Shown here piece by piece: positions 27,901-35,472 of a stretch of 64,000 nucleotides of DNA. The translations under genes and the position numbers were made by a program. Position 1 is the stretch's first letter. Each line of letters begins with the position of its first letter. Under the pieces are notes generated by a model, which worked only from the letters and a program-made list of their open reading frames with translations, ran no database searches and was not told the origin of the DNA. Origin of the DNA: AV40 sp038230255 (GTDB lineage: Bacteria > Verrucomicrobiota > Verrucomicrobiia > Chthoniobacterales > UBA10450). The stretch covers positions 224,937 to 288,936 of the forward strand of contig JBBRNP010000004.1 in the NCBI GenBank assembly GCA_038230255.1, given 5' to 3'.

Positions 27901-28230
27901 GGCAAATGCCTGATCCTGGATTGGAAAACCGACCGCGTCCCGCCGGACAACACCGAGACGTTGCACGCGCGTTATCGTCCGCAGCTCGTCGCCTACTGGA
28001 AAGCGGTCAGCGAGATTGCCAAACTCGACGTCGAAGCTGCGATTTATTCCACCGCGGCCGGCGCCCTCGTTCGTTACAAAACCGACGAGCTCGCCCGCGA
28101 ATGGTCGCGACTGGAAAAGCTTCCGCCCGACCAGTTCGACGAAGAAGTCGCGACCGAATTCCGGCCGACGCCGGCACGGCCTGGGCCGATACCCGCGGCC
28201 AATAACTCAATCCAACTCGAATTGCTTTAA
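24964..28230 (+). CDS. addA: AddA-like UvrD-family helicase with C-terminal nuclease
   Basis: The 1088-residue product starts at ATG 24964 inside the addB stop. Helicase motifs are AAGSGKT (Walker A, ~residue 25), VVAFTNRAADEMQQR, ILDEAQDTDPRQ (motif II), VGDFQQSIYRDRAD (motif III) and ERLLYVALTRAQHTLVLAF (motif VI). The C-terminal nuclease core has GVIDLAFF (~961) and LILDWKTDRV (~983), then RYRPQLVAYWKAV. It unwinds and degrades DNA ends for recombinational repair. The sequence QPSNGSAARTGK between the two nuclease strands comes from a dispersed repeat that also lies in selB, here placed in a variable loop. Confidence 0.92.
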   Translation: MTEPIDQPNRERFVTELDRNFSVVAAAGSGKTRAITDRIVRIAKSEQARDWLPQLVVVAFTNRAADEMQQRARAEVLPAGVSVEVLAAFNRAFFGTIHAFCVRLLESYGHYLGLPPTFDVITDDDEVWNEFVQQQTTIGRSLSDENRRELLRHVQARALMELGRRSDFEPGIPPTGKCPDTDFSVVHRYPAKGSMLQTVPPYQKELKRAEQRWRNSEDFVRWPICFSKAKDFVRIKREAFAPVRRWIDQASLCVAAEVQRDYREFRIERGLLTYDDQIALALELTKHPKIGREIREKSYRVILDEAQDTDPRQFSLLLELARPVRAGLASEETEPEFAPRAGHFCMVGDFQQSIYRDRADLSKYRRIHESLIETGAAEALQFSVTFRLDTAQLDFVNETFREILNDRDEQVAFVELNPRPQVLPGQVVRLNLQPANLRPDPRGKVSDARKAAEEARQLGKWLQETGLAKLRAETWRDVAVLCPRKEWLQTLRRGLRAAGLNVQIQSEKELKGDSPAYAWLTALLIVLSQPRSGYEIAGLLRELFGISDHDLAVFSQGYGDRFQIETLTTGNDVVSKTLSLLAQLRLSILPLPLFDAVNEIVSRTQLRERLNALPRADFENLDGELDALLALAGSSEAEHMTLTEFAGHLRTHFADAREIRPSRPDAIQLITSQKAKGSEWQAVIVPFLTRDVRSASPRYPRLLKIRETGETIVLLDLSDATDEIQELLERENRQEMERLLYVALTRAQHTLVLAFDNELFAKASGEIHSHSQSKWLKAEKNDVNAAAFARIGVEPASCSITTEYFRVRSSGRGRDGIDIQLPVAKIDKTIAIQNASVFVRKLNPSGLPSEESAALEEIRYAPRSEPDRQLSKTSPALRYGLWWHDFIQRLPWDESPNSWNRVFDQQKTMSPDPARSLREWKLLLAHLSEPENFRRHFDADKSIVHAEMPFFWRVDNERCIEGVIDLAFFQPSNGSAARTGKCLILDWKTDRVPPDNTETLHARYRPQLVAYWKAVSEIAKLDVEAAIYSTAAGALVRYKTDELAREWSRLEKLPPDQFDEEVATEFRPTPARPGPIPAANNSIQLELL
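27880..27900. repeat. Short dispersed repeat, in-frame copy in addA
   Basis: aacggtagcgcggctcgcacc encodes NGSAART, the same reading frame as the selB copy (NASAART). Confidence 0.75.
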
Positions 28231-28244
28231 CGGAGTGCGACCAC

Positions 28245-28360
28245 GTCTAACGAGACCAAGCTGAGCGACCGCCGACAGAGGCTAACTCACTTTTTAGTTT
28301 TCCACTTTCTAATTTCTACTTCCTACTTTCTTTTCTGTTGGCTGCAGCGCTTAGTTAGGT
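28245..28360 (-). other. attC-like recombination site 2
   Basis: On the minus strand this begins ACCTAAC (RYYYAAC-type box) and ends GTTAGAC (GTTRRRY-type core), 116 bases apart. Imperfectly complementary arms (AAGCGCTGCAGCCAACAG against the complement of CTGTCGGCGGTCGCTCAGC) and a T/C-rich centre fill it. The stop codon of the cassette gene lies in the first box, a usual feature of integron cassettes. The core cTCGTTAGAC is shared with the other two sites. Confidence 0.7.
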
Positions 28361-28951
28361 GCTGGGTTTCGCTACAGCAGCGGCGTCGCGCTCCTTCTGC
28401 CGCTCCTGCGCATAGCGAATGTTAATGAGCTTGCGCAGACTAACAGCGCGGTATGTCCACTCGCGCTTCGTGGTGATAAGAACTTCGTTCACGGCGTCCG
28501 CGCGTCTGTTCACGGTGCGATCAGCAGGTGCGGGATCGAGCGAGTGCGCAAAAGCTCCCTGTAAGTTACTCGCGTGCTTCTCTCGCTCGTCCATCGCACG
28601 AGCAAGCAGGTCGCAAACACCTATAGCCGCTTCATACATAGGCTTCTTCTCCGGTGGTGCGCCCGCGAGGCCGTCTTTGAAGCTTTCGTTCAGCTGAGTG
28701 AGCTGATCGCGTGGCAACGGCGGAATCTTCGCGTCGATTGGCGCGAAGATGTTGTTGAGGTGCATGTCGAAGAAATATTGCAGCTGAACCGATGGCAGCG
28801 CTGAGGCTGGTGGAGGCGGCGGAGGGGCCGGCGCCTGCGCCGGAGCCGGTTTGTGTTGTTGTGGCGGCGGATGTTTGTGCGGCTTGGCCGCACAAACGTG
28901 CGCTATAGCTGCGAACGCGATACAACCGATTAGGAGATGGCGTGGTTTCAT
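28355..28951 (-). CDS. Small secreted protein with proline-rich linker (cassette gene)
   Basis: The 198-residue product from ATG 28951 begins with a signal peptide (MKPRHLLIGCIAFAAIAHVCAA). A Pro/Ala/Gln-rich linker (~25-55) follows, then a helical Lys/Arg/Glu-rich domain with no recognised family. It stands between attC-like site 1 upstream and site 2 downstream, and its TAA overlaps the site-2 box. The same frame is open upstream into the HEPN ORF, but the signal peptide and the attC between them argue that translation starts here. The function is unknown. Confidence 0.65.
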   Translation of the reverse strand: MKPRHLLIGCIAFAAIAHVCAAKPHKHPPPQQHKPAPAQAPAPPPPPPASALPSVQLQYFFDMHLNNIFAPIDAKIPPLPRDQLTQLNESFKDGLAGAPPEKKPMYEAAIGVCDLLARAMDEREKHASNLQGAFAHSLDPAPADRTVNRRADAVNEVLITTKREWTYRAVSLRKLINIRYAQERQKERDAAAVAKPST

Positions 28952-29563
28952 ATGGCATGGGAAAGCAGCTAACGAGAACAAGATGAGCTGCCGCGAGCGG
29001 GAGCGCACGTCGCTACGGATTGAGGCGTTGAACTCATGTGAAGCTGGATAGTACGGCGGCTCGCGGTCGGCTCCATCGATATTCCTAGACCTCTCCAGAA
29101 CCGCCAAAAGAGATTTTGTCCATTCCAAGTCTACCAAAACATCTTTGAAGGTTTCCCATTGCGTCACAATGATAGAGGATAGGTCGCCAAAATCGCAGTA
29201 ATCAATCTCTGCTCCACCCCGTGCGCCATGCCATCGGAATCTGGCTTCCTCCTCCATGCGAATCTTAGCTTTTGCTTGGATCTTTGCTGGCACGGTCGAC
29301 CACCAGTCCTCCTTATGTACTTCGATCATCGCGGATCGAACGAAATCGCGGACAGTGTTCTCAAAGGCGTGGACTGCGGTATAGACTAAAGCCATCCGTT
29401 GAGCAGAGGCGATGGCTTCAGGGTCTAGCATCTCTAGGGATAACTTTTCATCAATGAGGCGAGAGTCTTCGCTACCAAATTTGTAGCTTGCCTTGCGCCC
29501 AGCCTTATCAAGACTCTCTTGAGTCAACAAGCCGCGATATACAAATGGATAAAGTTCTTTCAC
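28355..29563 (-). CDS. Swt1-type HEPN-domain protein, truncated and read through into the next cassette
   Basis: The ORF (402 residues) is a composite. Residues 1-~155 look like a Swt1-family HEPN domain: YTAVHAFENTVRDFVRSAM, FGDLSSIIVTQWETF and LLAVLERSRN. HEPN RNases of this type usually carry an RN...H motif at this last helix. Here the sequence turns to unrelated residues straight after RSRN (IDGADREPPYYP), so the catalytic His is missing. The frame then passes through attC-like site 1 and into the small secreted protein. The gene starts 3 bases after the DUF5343 stop, so the two are one operon. It is probably a decayed or regulated RNase-like toxin or defence protein; the truncation is seen, the activity loss is inferred. 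Confidence 0.65.
   Translation of the reverse strand: MKELYPFVYRGLLTQESLDKAGRKASYKFGSEDSRLIDEKLSLEMLDPEAIASAQRMALVYTAVHAFENTVRDFVRSAMIEVHKEDWWSTVPAKIQAKAKIRMEEEARFRWHGARGGAEIDYCDFGDLSSIIVTQWETFKDVLVDLEWTKSLLAVLERSRNIDGADREPPYYPASHEFNASIRSDVRSRSRQLILFSLAAFPCHMKPRHLLIGCIAFAAIAHVCAAKPHKHPPPQQHKPAPAQAPAPPPPPPASALPSVQLQYFFDMHLNNIFAPIDAKIPPLPRDQLTQLNESFKDGLAGAPPEKKPMYEAAIGVCDLLARAMDEREKHASNLQGAFAHSLDPAPADRTVNRRADAVNEVLITTKREWTYRAVSLRKLINIRYAQERQKERDAAAVAKPST
28967..29033 (-). other. attC-like recombination site 1
   Basis: On the minus strand the site starts GTTCAAC (RYYYAAC) and ends GTTAGCT (one mismatch to GTTRRRY), 67 bases, with arms that can fold back (AACGCCTCAATC.. / ..TTGTTCTCGTT). It contains no stop in the upstream frame, so the ORF reads through it. 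Confidence 0.65.
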
Positions 29564-29566
29564 GAT

Positions 29567-30196
29567 CTATCCCAAATGATCTCGTAGGCTCTTGAAAATT
29601 GCATCGTAGACCGATTGATCACGCGTGTCTGGAAGAACGATGTTGATGTGATATTGCAACGCCTCGATCGACATATCACTCTTCTCAGCAGCGCCGGAGT
29701 CGGCTCCGGTGGCTTTGGGCGATGCAGTTTTCTTTACAGGCTCTTCCTTAGTCTTTGGCTTGTCCTTCGGCTTCGAAAAATCTGCGATCTCACAGAGTGC
29801 AGCGAACGTCTTGGCGATATTGCGAATCACCGTGTCTTTCTTCTCGCCCTTGTAGAGGGTTCTAAGCTTGTTGAATACTCCATCAACATCGAGGTTGTTC
29901 GCCTCTTTGTTCACGGCAAACAAATCGGCATAGGCTTCTTTGATACCCTCAGCCAAGACCGTCCATGACTGGGATTTGTCTAGGAATTCGTGATACCGGT
30001 CCTGCGGGACACCATCAGCATTTAGAAATCCAAGCTCCTTTAAGATCCCGATAATCAGGCGGTCGTTGGAACTCGTGAACTCCAAATTCCGCAAGAAGTT
30101 GACCGAGAAACGTTCTGGCGCCTCGGCGCCACGCATAGCCTCGAAATATGCAGGGATCGCCCCGATTTTAATGGTGTAGCTATCTGGTAGTGCCAT
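29567..30196 (-). CDS. DUF5343-type protein (cassette gene)
   Basis: The 209-residue product resembles the DUF5343 family: IPAYFEAMRGAEAPERFSV, SSNDRLIIGILKELGFLN, DKSQSWTVLAEGIKEAYADLF and FAALCEIADF. The C-terminal ~60 residues are a Lys/Pro/Ala-rich linker and a small helix. In other bacteria such proteins are, from memory, often found next to HEPN-type proteins, as here, and the pair may form a defence or toxin-antitoxin unit; the biochemical role is not known. It is the first gene after attC-like site 0, which is typical of a cassette with two genes. Confidence 0.7.
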   Translation of the reverse strand: MALPDSYTIKIGAIPAYFEAMRGAEAPERFSVNFLRNLEFTSSNDRLIIGILKELGFLNADGVPQDRYHEFLDKSQSWTVLAEGIKEAYADLFAVNKEANNLDVDGVFNKLRTLYKGEKKDTVIRNIAKTFAALCEIADFSKPKDKPKTKEEPVKKTASPKATGADSGAAEKSDMSIEALQYHINIVLPDTRDQSVYDAIFKSLRDHLG

Positions 30197-30215
30197 GGGT
30201 AGGTCTTTCTTAATG

Positions 30216-30284
30216 GTCTAACGAGAAGTAGACGCCAAAATGGCGCAATTAAAGACGCCATTTTGGCGTCTGATCCGGTTCGAG
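30216..30284 (-). other. attC-like site 0 with strong hairpin
   Basis: On the minus strand a CTCGAAC-like box is followed by a 16-bp perfect inverted repeat (agacgccaaaatggcg / cgccattttggcgtct, loop 10) and then the core CTCGTTAGAC, identical in its end to site 2. The arms also pair outside the hairpin (TCGAAC against TCTAAC). It may double as a terminator for ino1. The first box is less canonical than the core. Confidence 0.55.
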
Positions 30285-30311
30285 GGGGGCATTTAAGGAA
30301 AGTCGGCGACG

Positions 30312-31415
30312 TCAGCGATCGCGCTCGCCGCGGATGAATTGTTCGACGCAGCGGTAGGCTTCGTCGTCGGTCATCTGGACGGGCGGATGCTTGGAGAAAA
30401 ACGCGGAGGGCGAATTGAGGACGCCGCCGATCCCGCGATCGAGCGCGAGTTTGCAGCAACGGATGGCGTCGATAGCGATGCCGGCGGAGTTGGGCGAATC
30501 TTCGACCGAAAGTTTGATGTCGAGCTCCATCGGCACGTTGCCGAAAAGACGGCCTTCGACGCGAATGAAGGCGATCTTGTTGTCGAGTTGCCACGGAACA
30601 TAATCGCTCGGGCCGATGTGAATGTTTTCGTCGGCCAAACGTTCGTTCATGACCGATTGCACCGCTTCGGTCTTGGAAGTTTTCTTCGAGCTCAGCCGGG
30701 TGCGGCTAAGCATGTTGAGAAAGTCGGTGTTGCCGCCGGTGTTAAGCTGATAGGTGCGCTCGACTTTGACGCCGCGTTTCCGGAAAAGATCGACAATCGT
30801 GCGATGAAGCACGGTCGCGCCCAGTTGCGATTTGATGTCGTCCCCGACGATCGGCAAATTTTTGTCGGCAAAACGTTTCGCCCAAACCGGATCGCTGGCG
30901 ATGAAAACGGGAATGTTGTTTACGAACCCGACGCCCGCCTCCAGCGCGCAACTGGCGTAAAACTTGGCCGCTTCTTCGGAGCCGACCGGCAGATAATTGA
31001 CCATGATCTCGGTGGCGGAATCTTTCAATTCGCCGATGATTTGTTCGCGAGTGGATTCTTTTTCCAACGGCAGAAAAGTGCGAAGCGGGTCGTGGTCGGC
31101 CATGTGAGGCGCAAAGCTGTCCATCACCAAACCCATTTTCACGATGGCGCCGGTGAGGCTGACTTTATCGCAAAAGACGTTGGTGCAATTGGGGGGCGCG
31201 AAAATGGCTTTGCTGACGTCGAGCCCGACCTTTCGGCGATCGATGTCAAAAGCGGCCACAACCTCGATGTCTCCGGGCCGATACGAGCCGATTTGCTTGT
31301 GCATCAGGCCGACAGCGTTGCCGTTGACGGAGGAGCTGCGGTAAAAGTTGATACCCTGGACGAGCGAGCTGGCACAGTTGCCCACTCCGACGATGGCGAT
31401 ACGAATCTTTCTCAT
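30312..31415 (-). CDS. ino1: myo-Inositol-1-phosphate synthase
   Basis: The enzyme converts glucose-6-phosphate to inositol-1-phosphate with NAD. The 367-residue product shows VGVGNCASSLVQG (NAD binding, residues 10-22), FDIDRRKVG, NYLPVGSEEA, GDDIKSQLGATVLHR and LNTGGNTDFLNM, the conserved active-site region. The length fits the short actinobacterial/archaeal-type form. The long antisense ORF over the same bases is a shadow. The product could feed inositol lipids or the CDP-alcohol enzymes at 42-49 kb. Downstream on the same strand lies the cassette array, separated by a hairpin. Confidence 0.95.
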   Translation of the reverse strand: MRKIRIAIVGVGNCASSLVQGINFYRSSSVNGNAVGLMHKQIGSYRPGDIEVVAAFDIDRRKVGLDVSKAIFAPPNCTNVFCDKVSLTGAIVKMGLVMDSFAPHMADHDPLRTFLPLEKESTREQIIGELKDSATEIMVNYLPVGSEEAAKFYASCALEAGVGFVNNIPVFIASDPVWAKRFADKNLPIVGDDIKSQLGATVLHRTIVDLFRKRGVKVERTYQLNTGGNTDFLNMLSRTRLSSKKTSKTEAVQSVMNERLADENIHIGPSDYVPWQLDNKIAFIRVEGRLFGNVPMELDIKLSVEDSPNSAGIAIDAIRCCKLALDRGIGGVLNSPSAFFSKHPPVQMTDDEAYRCVEQFIRGERDR

Positions 31416-31508
31416 GGGAAAAAAGAAATCCTACCCGCAGCGGTGCGCTTGGGGCAAGATGCAATATAGTAGGTTTTAAAGCATTAAAAGGTTAAGGAGG
31501 CGGCTGAT

Positions 31509-31532
31509 ATGTCAGGTCTCGTCCGAGGGTGA
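31509..31532 (+). CDS. Possible 7-residue leader peptide
   Basis: An ATG at 31509 preceded by AAGGAGG (31494-31500, 8 bases) reads MSGLVRG and stops at TGA, which overlaps GTG 31529, the start of the TolC gene. This could translationally couple the efflux operon. It may also be chance. Confidence 0.35.
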   Translation: MSGLVRG

Positions 31533-33004
31533 AAACCTCGCCCGATTTGAGCGTGGAAACTGCCGCATTCAGCGCTAGCATGCAAGCAATTTTGAGGACA
31601 CTCGTTAGGAAACAGGGCTGCCCCGGCCAGATCCCCCTTTTCGCCCTCGCTTTGCTCGCCATCGGGCTTTCCGGCAGCGCGGGGGCCGAGGTCCCTAGTT
31701 ATGAGATCGAACAAGGGGTGGCCCTGGCCGACGCCCAGAATCCGGAGATCGTTATCGCCCGCAAAAAGCTGGAGGCGGCACACGGCGGATTGATCGAAGC
31801 GCGCTCGGGATATTTGCCCTCAGTCATCTCATCCGGATTCGCGGACAAGCGACAAACCCAAAACAACACCCGCCTGCGCGAAGAGGATTACAACGCTTCC
31901 GTGCGCGCACTTCAAAATGTTTACACCGGCGGCGCAGTCTCGAATCAGGTGGCGATTGCAGAATTGATTATCGAAAAGCAGCGGTGCGAGCTGGAAGAAG
32001 TCCGCAACAAGGTGGCGATGGATGTGCGGGTTGCGTTTTACGATGTGCTTTTGAATCGATCGAAAGTGCGGGTCCGCGAAAATTCCGTGCGCGCCCTGGA
32101 TGAAGAATTGAAATCGCAAGAGGAGCGACAGCGCGCCGGAATTGCCGGAACCTTGAACGTCCGTCGCGCCCAAGTGGCCGTGGCTAACGAGCAACCGGAA
32201 CTGGCCAGCGCCAAAACGCAGTTGACCAATTCGTATCTTCGGCTGGGCGAACTTTTCGGAATCGATTTTCGGTCAAATCCGGACCAACCGCGTTTCGAAG
32301 TCGCAGGACAATTGCAGTACGCGGCGCTTCATCCCGACCTGAACGAATGTCTTGGCCGCGCGGACGTGAGTCGCGCCGGAATCAAAGCGCGCCAAATCGA
32401 TGTCGAAATCGAAGATCGCCAATTAAAGGTAGATCAAAGCGAGCTGCGACCGCACGTTCAACTTTTTTCCGGCTACGAGATTTACAATGAGCGCGACCCC
32501 GCCGTTGGGCACGAATTCAACCATGGATATCTCGCGGGCGTGAGCGGCTCCTGGCACCTTTTCGACGGCTTCGCGACCAAAGGACGAATGCAAGCCACCC
32601 GCGCGCGCCGCGAAGCAGCGGTGGCTGCGCTTGAGGCCGCGCGCCGAGCGGTCGGATCCGAAGTGCGGAGCGCGTTTCTCGACCTCCAACAAGGCGAGAA
32701 CGTTCTCGAAATGGAAACCAAAAGCGTCCAGACGGCGGACGAATCTCTCGAAATCGCCAAAACCAATCTCGCTGCCGGTTTGGGAACGCAGCTCGATATC
32801 TTACAAGCTGCGGCGGACGTCACCCGCACGCGCACGACGCGTTTGAGCGCGATTTACCTGCATAATGTGGCTCTGGCCAGGCTCGCGCGCGCCTGTGGCA
32901 GCACGCCGGAAGCGCTCGATTTCGCTGCGAACCGCTTGAAACCCCGGCATGAGAAACAGGCGTTCGATGTGGCGCAACCACCGGCCAAACTCACGCAGCA
33001 ATGA
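31529..33004 (+). CDS. TolC-family outer-membrane efflux protein
   Basis: The first gene of a five-gene efflux operon. The 491-residue product has an export signal (LFALALLAIGLSGSAGAE, ~residues 36-53) and two TolC-type repeats of long helices, for example NPEIVIARKKLEAAHGGLIEARSGYLPSV and LDILQAAADVTRTRT. It should form the outer-membrane channel of an ABC-type tripartite exporter. The GTG start overlaps the small leader ORF; ATG 31580 is a possible alternative that keeps the signal peptide. The stop overlaps the next start (ATGA). Confidence 0.88.
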   Translation: MKTSPDLSVETAAFSASMQAILRTLVRKQGCPGQIPLFALALLAIGLSGSAGAEVPSYEIEQGVALADAQNPEIVIARKKLEAAHGGLIEARSGYLPSVISSGFADKRQTQNNTRLREEDYNASVRALQNVYTGGAVSNQVAIAELIIEKQRCELEEVRNKVAMDVRVAFYDVLLNRSKVRVRENSVRALDEELKSQEERQRAGIAGTLNVRRAQVAVANEQPELASAKTQLTNSYLRLGELFGIDFRSNPDQPRFEVAGQLQYAALHPDLNECLGRADVSRAGIKARQIDVEIEDRQLKVDQSELRPHVQLFSGYEIYNERDPAVGHEFNHGYLAGVSGSWHLFDGFATKGRMQATRARREAAVAALEAARRAVGSEVRSAFLDLQQGENVLEMETKSVQTADESLEIAKTNLAAGLGTQLDILQAAADVTRTRTTRLSAIYLHNVALARLARACGSTPEALDFAANRLKPRHEKQAFDVAQPPAKLTQQ

Positions 33005-34308
33005 GATCAAAATTCACCGCTGCTATCTTGTTGTTGTCGATCTTGCCCGCCGCACGAGGCATTACGCTGGAAGGAGTTTTGAACACGACGCTGGAAAAAA
33101 ATCCGGAGATCCAGCGGGCGAAATTGAATGTCGAACAGGCTGCCGGTCGCCGGCTGGCGCTGCGATCCATTATCTGGCCGAGTCTAAAACTAAACGTGCC
33201 CGCTGGCGTGCAAGGCGGAGATCGCTCCGGGGAAACGTCAACAAAGATATTCGGCTTCGCCCGCGGTTCGTTGACCCAGCCACTAATTAATGCCGCGATT
33301 CCGCCGTCGCTTCGGCGCGGGGATGTCGATGTTTTGATCGCGGAACAGCAACTCAATCTTGCGGTCGAGCAACAATTGCACGCCGCCCGCCTCGCGTTTT
33401 ATTCCGCGGTTTATAATCGCGAGTTGCTGTCGGTCCGCCAGAAGCAGCGCCAACACTTGGACGAAAACACATCCAGCCAGAGCGACCGCTACCAAGCCGG
33501 CCTGGTGGATCGAAGCGCGTTTACGACTGCGACCGTGGAAGCGCGCGAGCTCGATCCCCTGGTGGAAAATGCGCGACGCAGTTACACGGCTGCGCAATTG
33601 CAGCTCTCGCAAGCAATGGGAGTCGCCCTTAGTTCCAACGCCATCCTTCCCAGTCCGGACGGCGAACTGTCGTTCAGGCAGATGAATGTCGATCTTAACG
33701 CGGAAACCGCCGCGGCCTTGGAACGCCGGACTGACATCAAACTCGCGCGGCTGTTAATTCGCGCGGCGAATGAAGGTGAGCGCATTATTGCCGCCGGATA
33801 TTATCCGAACGCGGTCGGCAGTGTGACGGGCGATTACATTCCGGTGTCTGGAATTCATCGCGAAGGCTCGACCAGTCGCACCCAGGACTTTCTTGGCTCG
33901 GAAATTCGCGAGGGCGCGGCTTACACGTGGCAGGTGATCGACAATGGAAAAGTGGGCGGCGCAGTCCTCAAGGCGCGCAAGGCGCGCGAGATCAACGAAG
34001 TTGAACTGCAAAAATTGGAAGCGAGCGTGAGCCGCGAACTTTTGAAGATTCGCAACGATCTGGCGGGGATCGAAGCGCGCCACCAATCATTCGCAGCCGG
34101 AACGGAAACCGCCGAACAAACGGCCGCGGCGGTTCAACAAAATCTCGGTAGCGGTCTTGCCTCGCAATTGGAATATCGCCTCGCCGAGGGCAGTCAACTG
34201 AAGACCGTGACCGGACTGCTCGAGGCGAGCTATCTACAGAACGTCGGACTGGCCGAATGGGACCGCGCCACCGGGCGTTATTTCCAATTGGCCGAAGATG
34301 TGCATTAA
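33001..34308 (+). CDS. Second TolC-family outer-membrane efflux protein
   Basis: The 435-residue product starts with a signal peptide (MRSKFTAAILLLSILPAARG). It has the TolC repeats (LEGVLNTTLEKNPEIQRAKLN, SVSRELLKIRNDL, GLASQLEYRLAEGSQLKTVTGLLEASY). It is only moderately similar to its neighbour, so two different outer-membrane channels sit in one operon. Either they form a mixed trimer or serve separate exporters. The start overlaps the preceding stop (ATGA). Confidence 0.88.
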   Translation: MRSKFTAAILLLSILPAARGITLEGVLNTTLEKNPEIQRAKLNVEQAAGRRLALRSIIWPSLKLNVPAGVQGGDRSGETSTKIFGFARGSLTQPLINAAIPPSLRRGDVDVLIAEQQLNLAVEQQLHAARLAFYSAVYNRELLSVRQKQRQHLDENTSSQSDRYQAGLVDRSAFTTATVEARELDPLVENARRSYTAAQLQLSQAMGVALSSNAILPSPDGELSFRQMNVDLNAETAAALERRTDIKLARLLIRAANEGERIIAAGYYPNAVGSVTGDYIPVSGIHREGSTSRTQDFLGSEIREGAAYTWQVIDNGKVGGAVLKARKAREINEVELQKLEASVSRELLKIRNDLAGIEARHQSFAAGTETAEQTAAAVQQNLGSGLASQLEYRLAEGSQLKTVTGLLEASYLQNVGLAEWDRATGRYFQLAEDVH

Positions 34309-34323
34309 TTGCACTTCTTGAAG

Positions 34324-35472
34324 ATGCCGAAATCCAGGCGGGTTTGGTGGATCGCCGGGGCGTTACTCGTCCTCATTTATGGCGTGGTCTATTATTTTTT
34401 CCTGCCGGTGGCGGAAGTGGCCGCCATTCACCGCGGCACCGCGTTCTCGGCAGTTTACGGAACGGTGCGGATCGAACCTGCGTTTGTCGTGCACGTCCGC
34501 GCGCAAAATTCCGGATTCATTCAGCTGGCGGAGGAATTTTCGGCCGGGCGCGGCGCGATCGGCAAGAGTGTAAGTAAAGGACAGCTGCTGGCCAGCATTG
34601 CCGACGAAACAACGGCGCGACAATTGAAGCAGGCACGGACCGATCTGCAGGCCGCGAGCGAACGGGCGAAGCTTCCCCTGCCGTCCGAGGAACTGCTGAA
34701 AGCGGCGGAAGATACCTTGCATCGTCTCGAGCAGGTGGTGGCGTCTGGAAACGTGCCGGCGGTGGAATATGAAAAAGCTAAGAGCGAAGTGAACCGGTTG
34801 CGCGGCGCGGTTGAGAACGAACGGATCGAGAGGGATCGCAATTTGCAGGCTCTGGACGAGACCCGTAAAAAATTGGAAGCGCAGATGCGCAATTCGGAGA
34901 TTCGCGCGCCGATGGACGGTTTGCTCAGTGCGGTTTCAACCATTGACGGTGAATTGGTAGCGGAAGGAAACCAGCTCTTCACCGTCTCGTCCCGCAAAAC
35001 TTACGTGCGCGGCGAAGTAAACGAGGAAGACGTGGGTGAAGTGAAGCCAGCAATGAAAGCGAAAGTGCAACTTTACGCTTATCGCACTCAGGTTTTTGGT
35101 GCGCGGGTTTCGTCGATTCAACCTGCGGCCGATCCGGAGACGCAGCGCTACACGGTGATCCTGGAAATGGAAAAACCGCCGGACAATTTGATGGCGGGGA
35201 TGACCGGCGAGATGAACATCATTACCGGCACGCACGAAAACGCGCTCCTTGTGCCCACCCGCGCGCTGCTGGTCGATCAAGCATGGATTGTGAAAGCCGG
35301 GACGGTGCGAAAGCGGACGGTAAAAACCGGATATCGCACGCTCGATTTCACGGAGATAACCTTCGGGCTGTCGGAAGGCGATCACGTCATCGTGAACAAT
35401 CAGGACAAGATGCGGGTGGGCCGGTTCGTCAAAGAGCGCAAGGTCCGCATCGTCGCCACGCAATTGAAGTGA
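34324..35472 (+). CDS. HlyD/MacA-type periplasmic adaptor
   Basis: The 382-residue membrane fusion protein has an N-terminal anchor (WWIAGALLVLIYGVVYYF). A lipoyl/barrel part, a long coiled coil (~95-180: ARTDLQAASERAK..., NRLRGAVENERIERDRNL) and the second half of the lipoyl domain (IRAPMDGLLSAVSTIDGELVAEGNQLF) follow. The family bridges inner-membrane transporter and TolC. ATG 34324 is chosen because it begins just before the anchor; an in-frame TTG 15 bases upstream is possible. The stop overlaps the GTG of the permease. Confidence 0.88.
   Translation: MPKSRRVWWIAGALLVLIYGVVYYFFLPVAEVAAIHRGTAFSAVYGTVRIEPAFVVHVRAQNSGFIQLAEEFSAGRGAIGKSVSKGQLLASIADETTARQLKQARTDLQAASERAKLPLPSEELLKAAEDTLHRLEQVVASGNVPAVEYEKAKSEVNRLRGAVENERIERDRNLQALDETRKKLEAQMRNSEIRAPMDGLLSAVSTIDGELVAEGNQLFTVSSRKTYVRGEVNEEDVGEVKPAMKAKVQLYAYRTQVFGARVSSIQPAADPETQRYTVILEMEKPPDNLMAGMTGEMNIITGTHENALLVPTRALLVDQAWIVKAGTVRKRTVKTGYRTLDFTEITFGLSEGDHVIVNNQDKMRVGRFVKERKVRIVATQLK

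Noticed and set aside
30339..31469. Long ORF (376 residues) on the plus strand
   Set aside because: It is the antisense shadow of ino1, with no family features and composition typical of GC-rich reverse frames.
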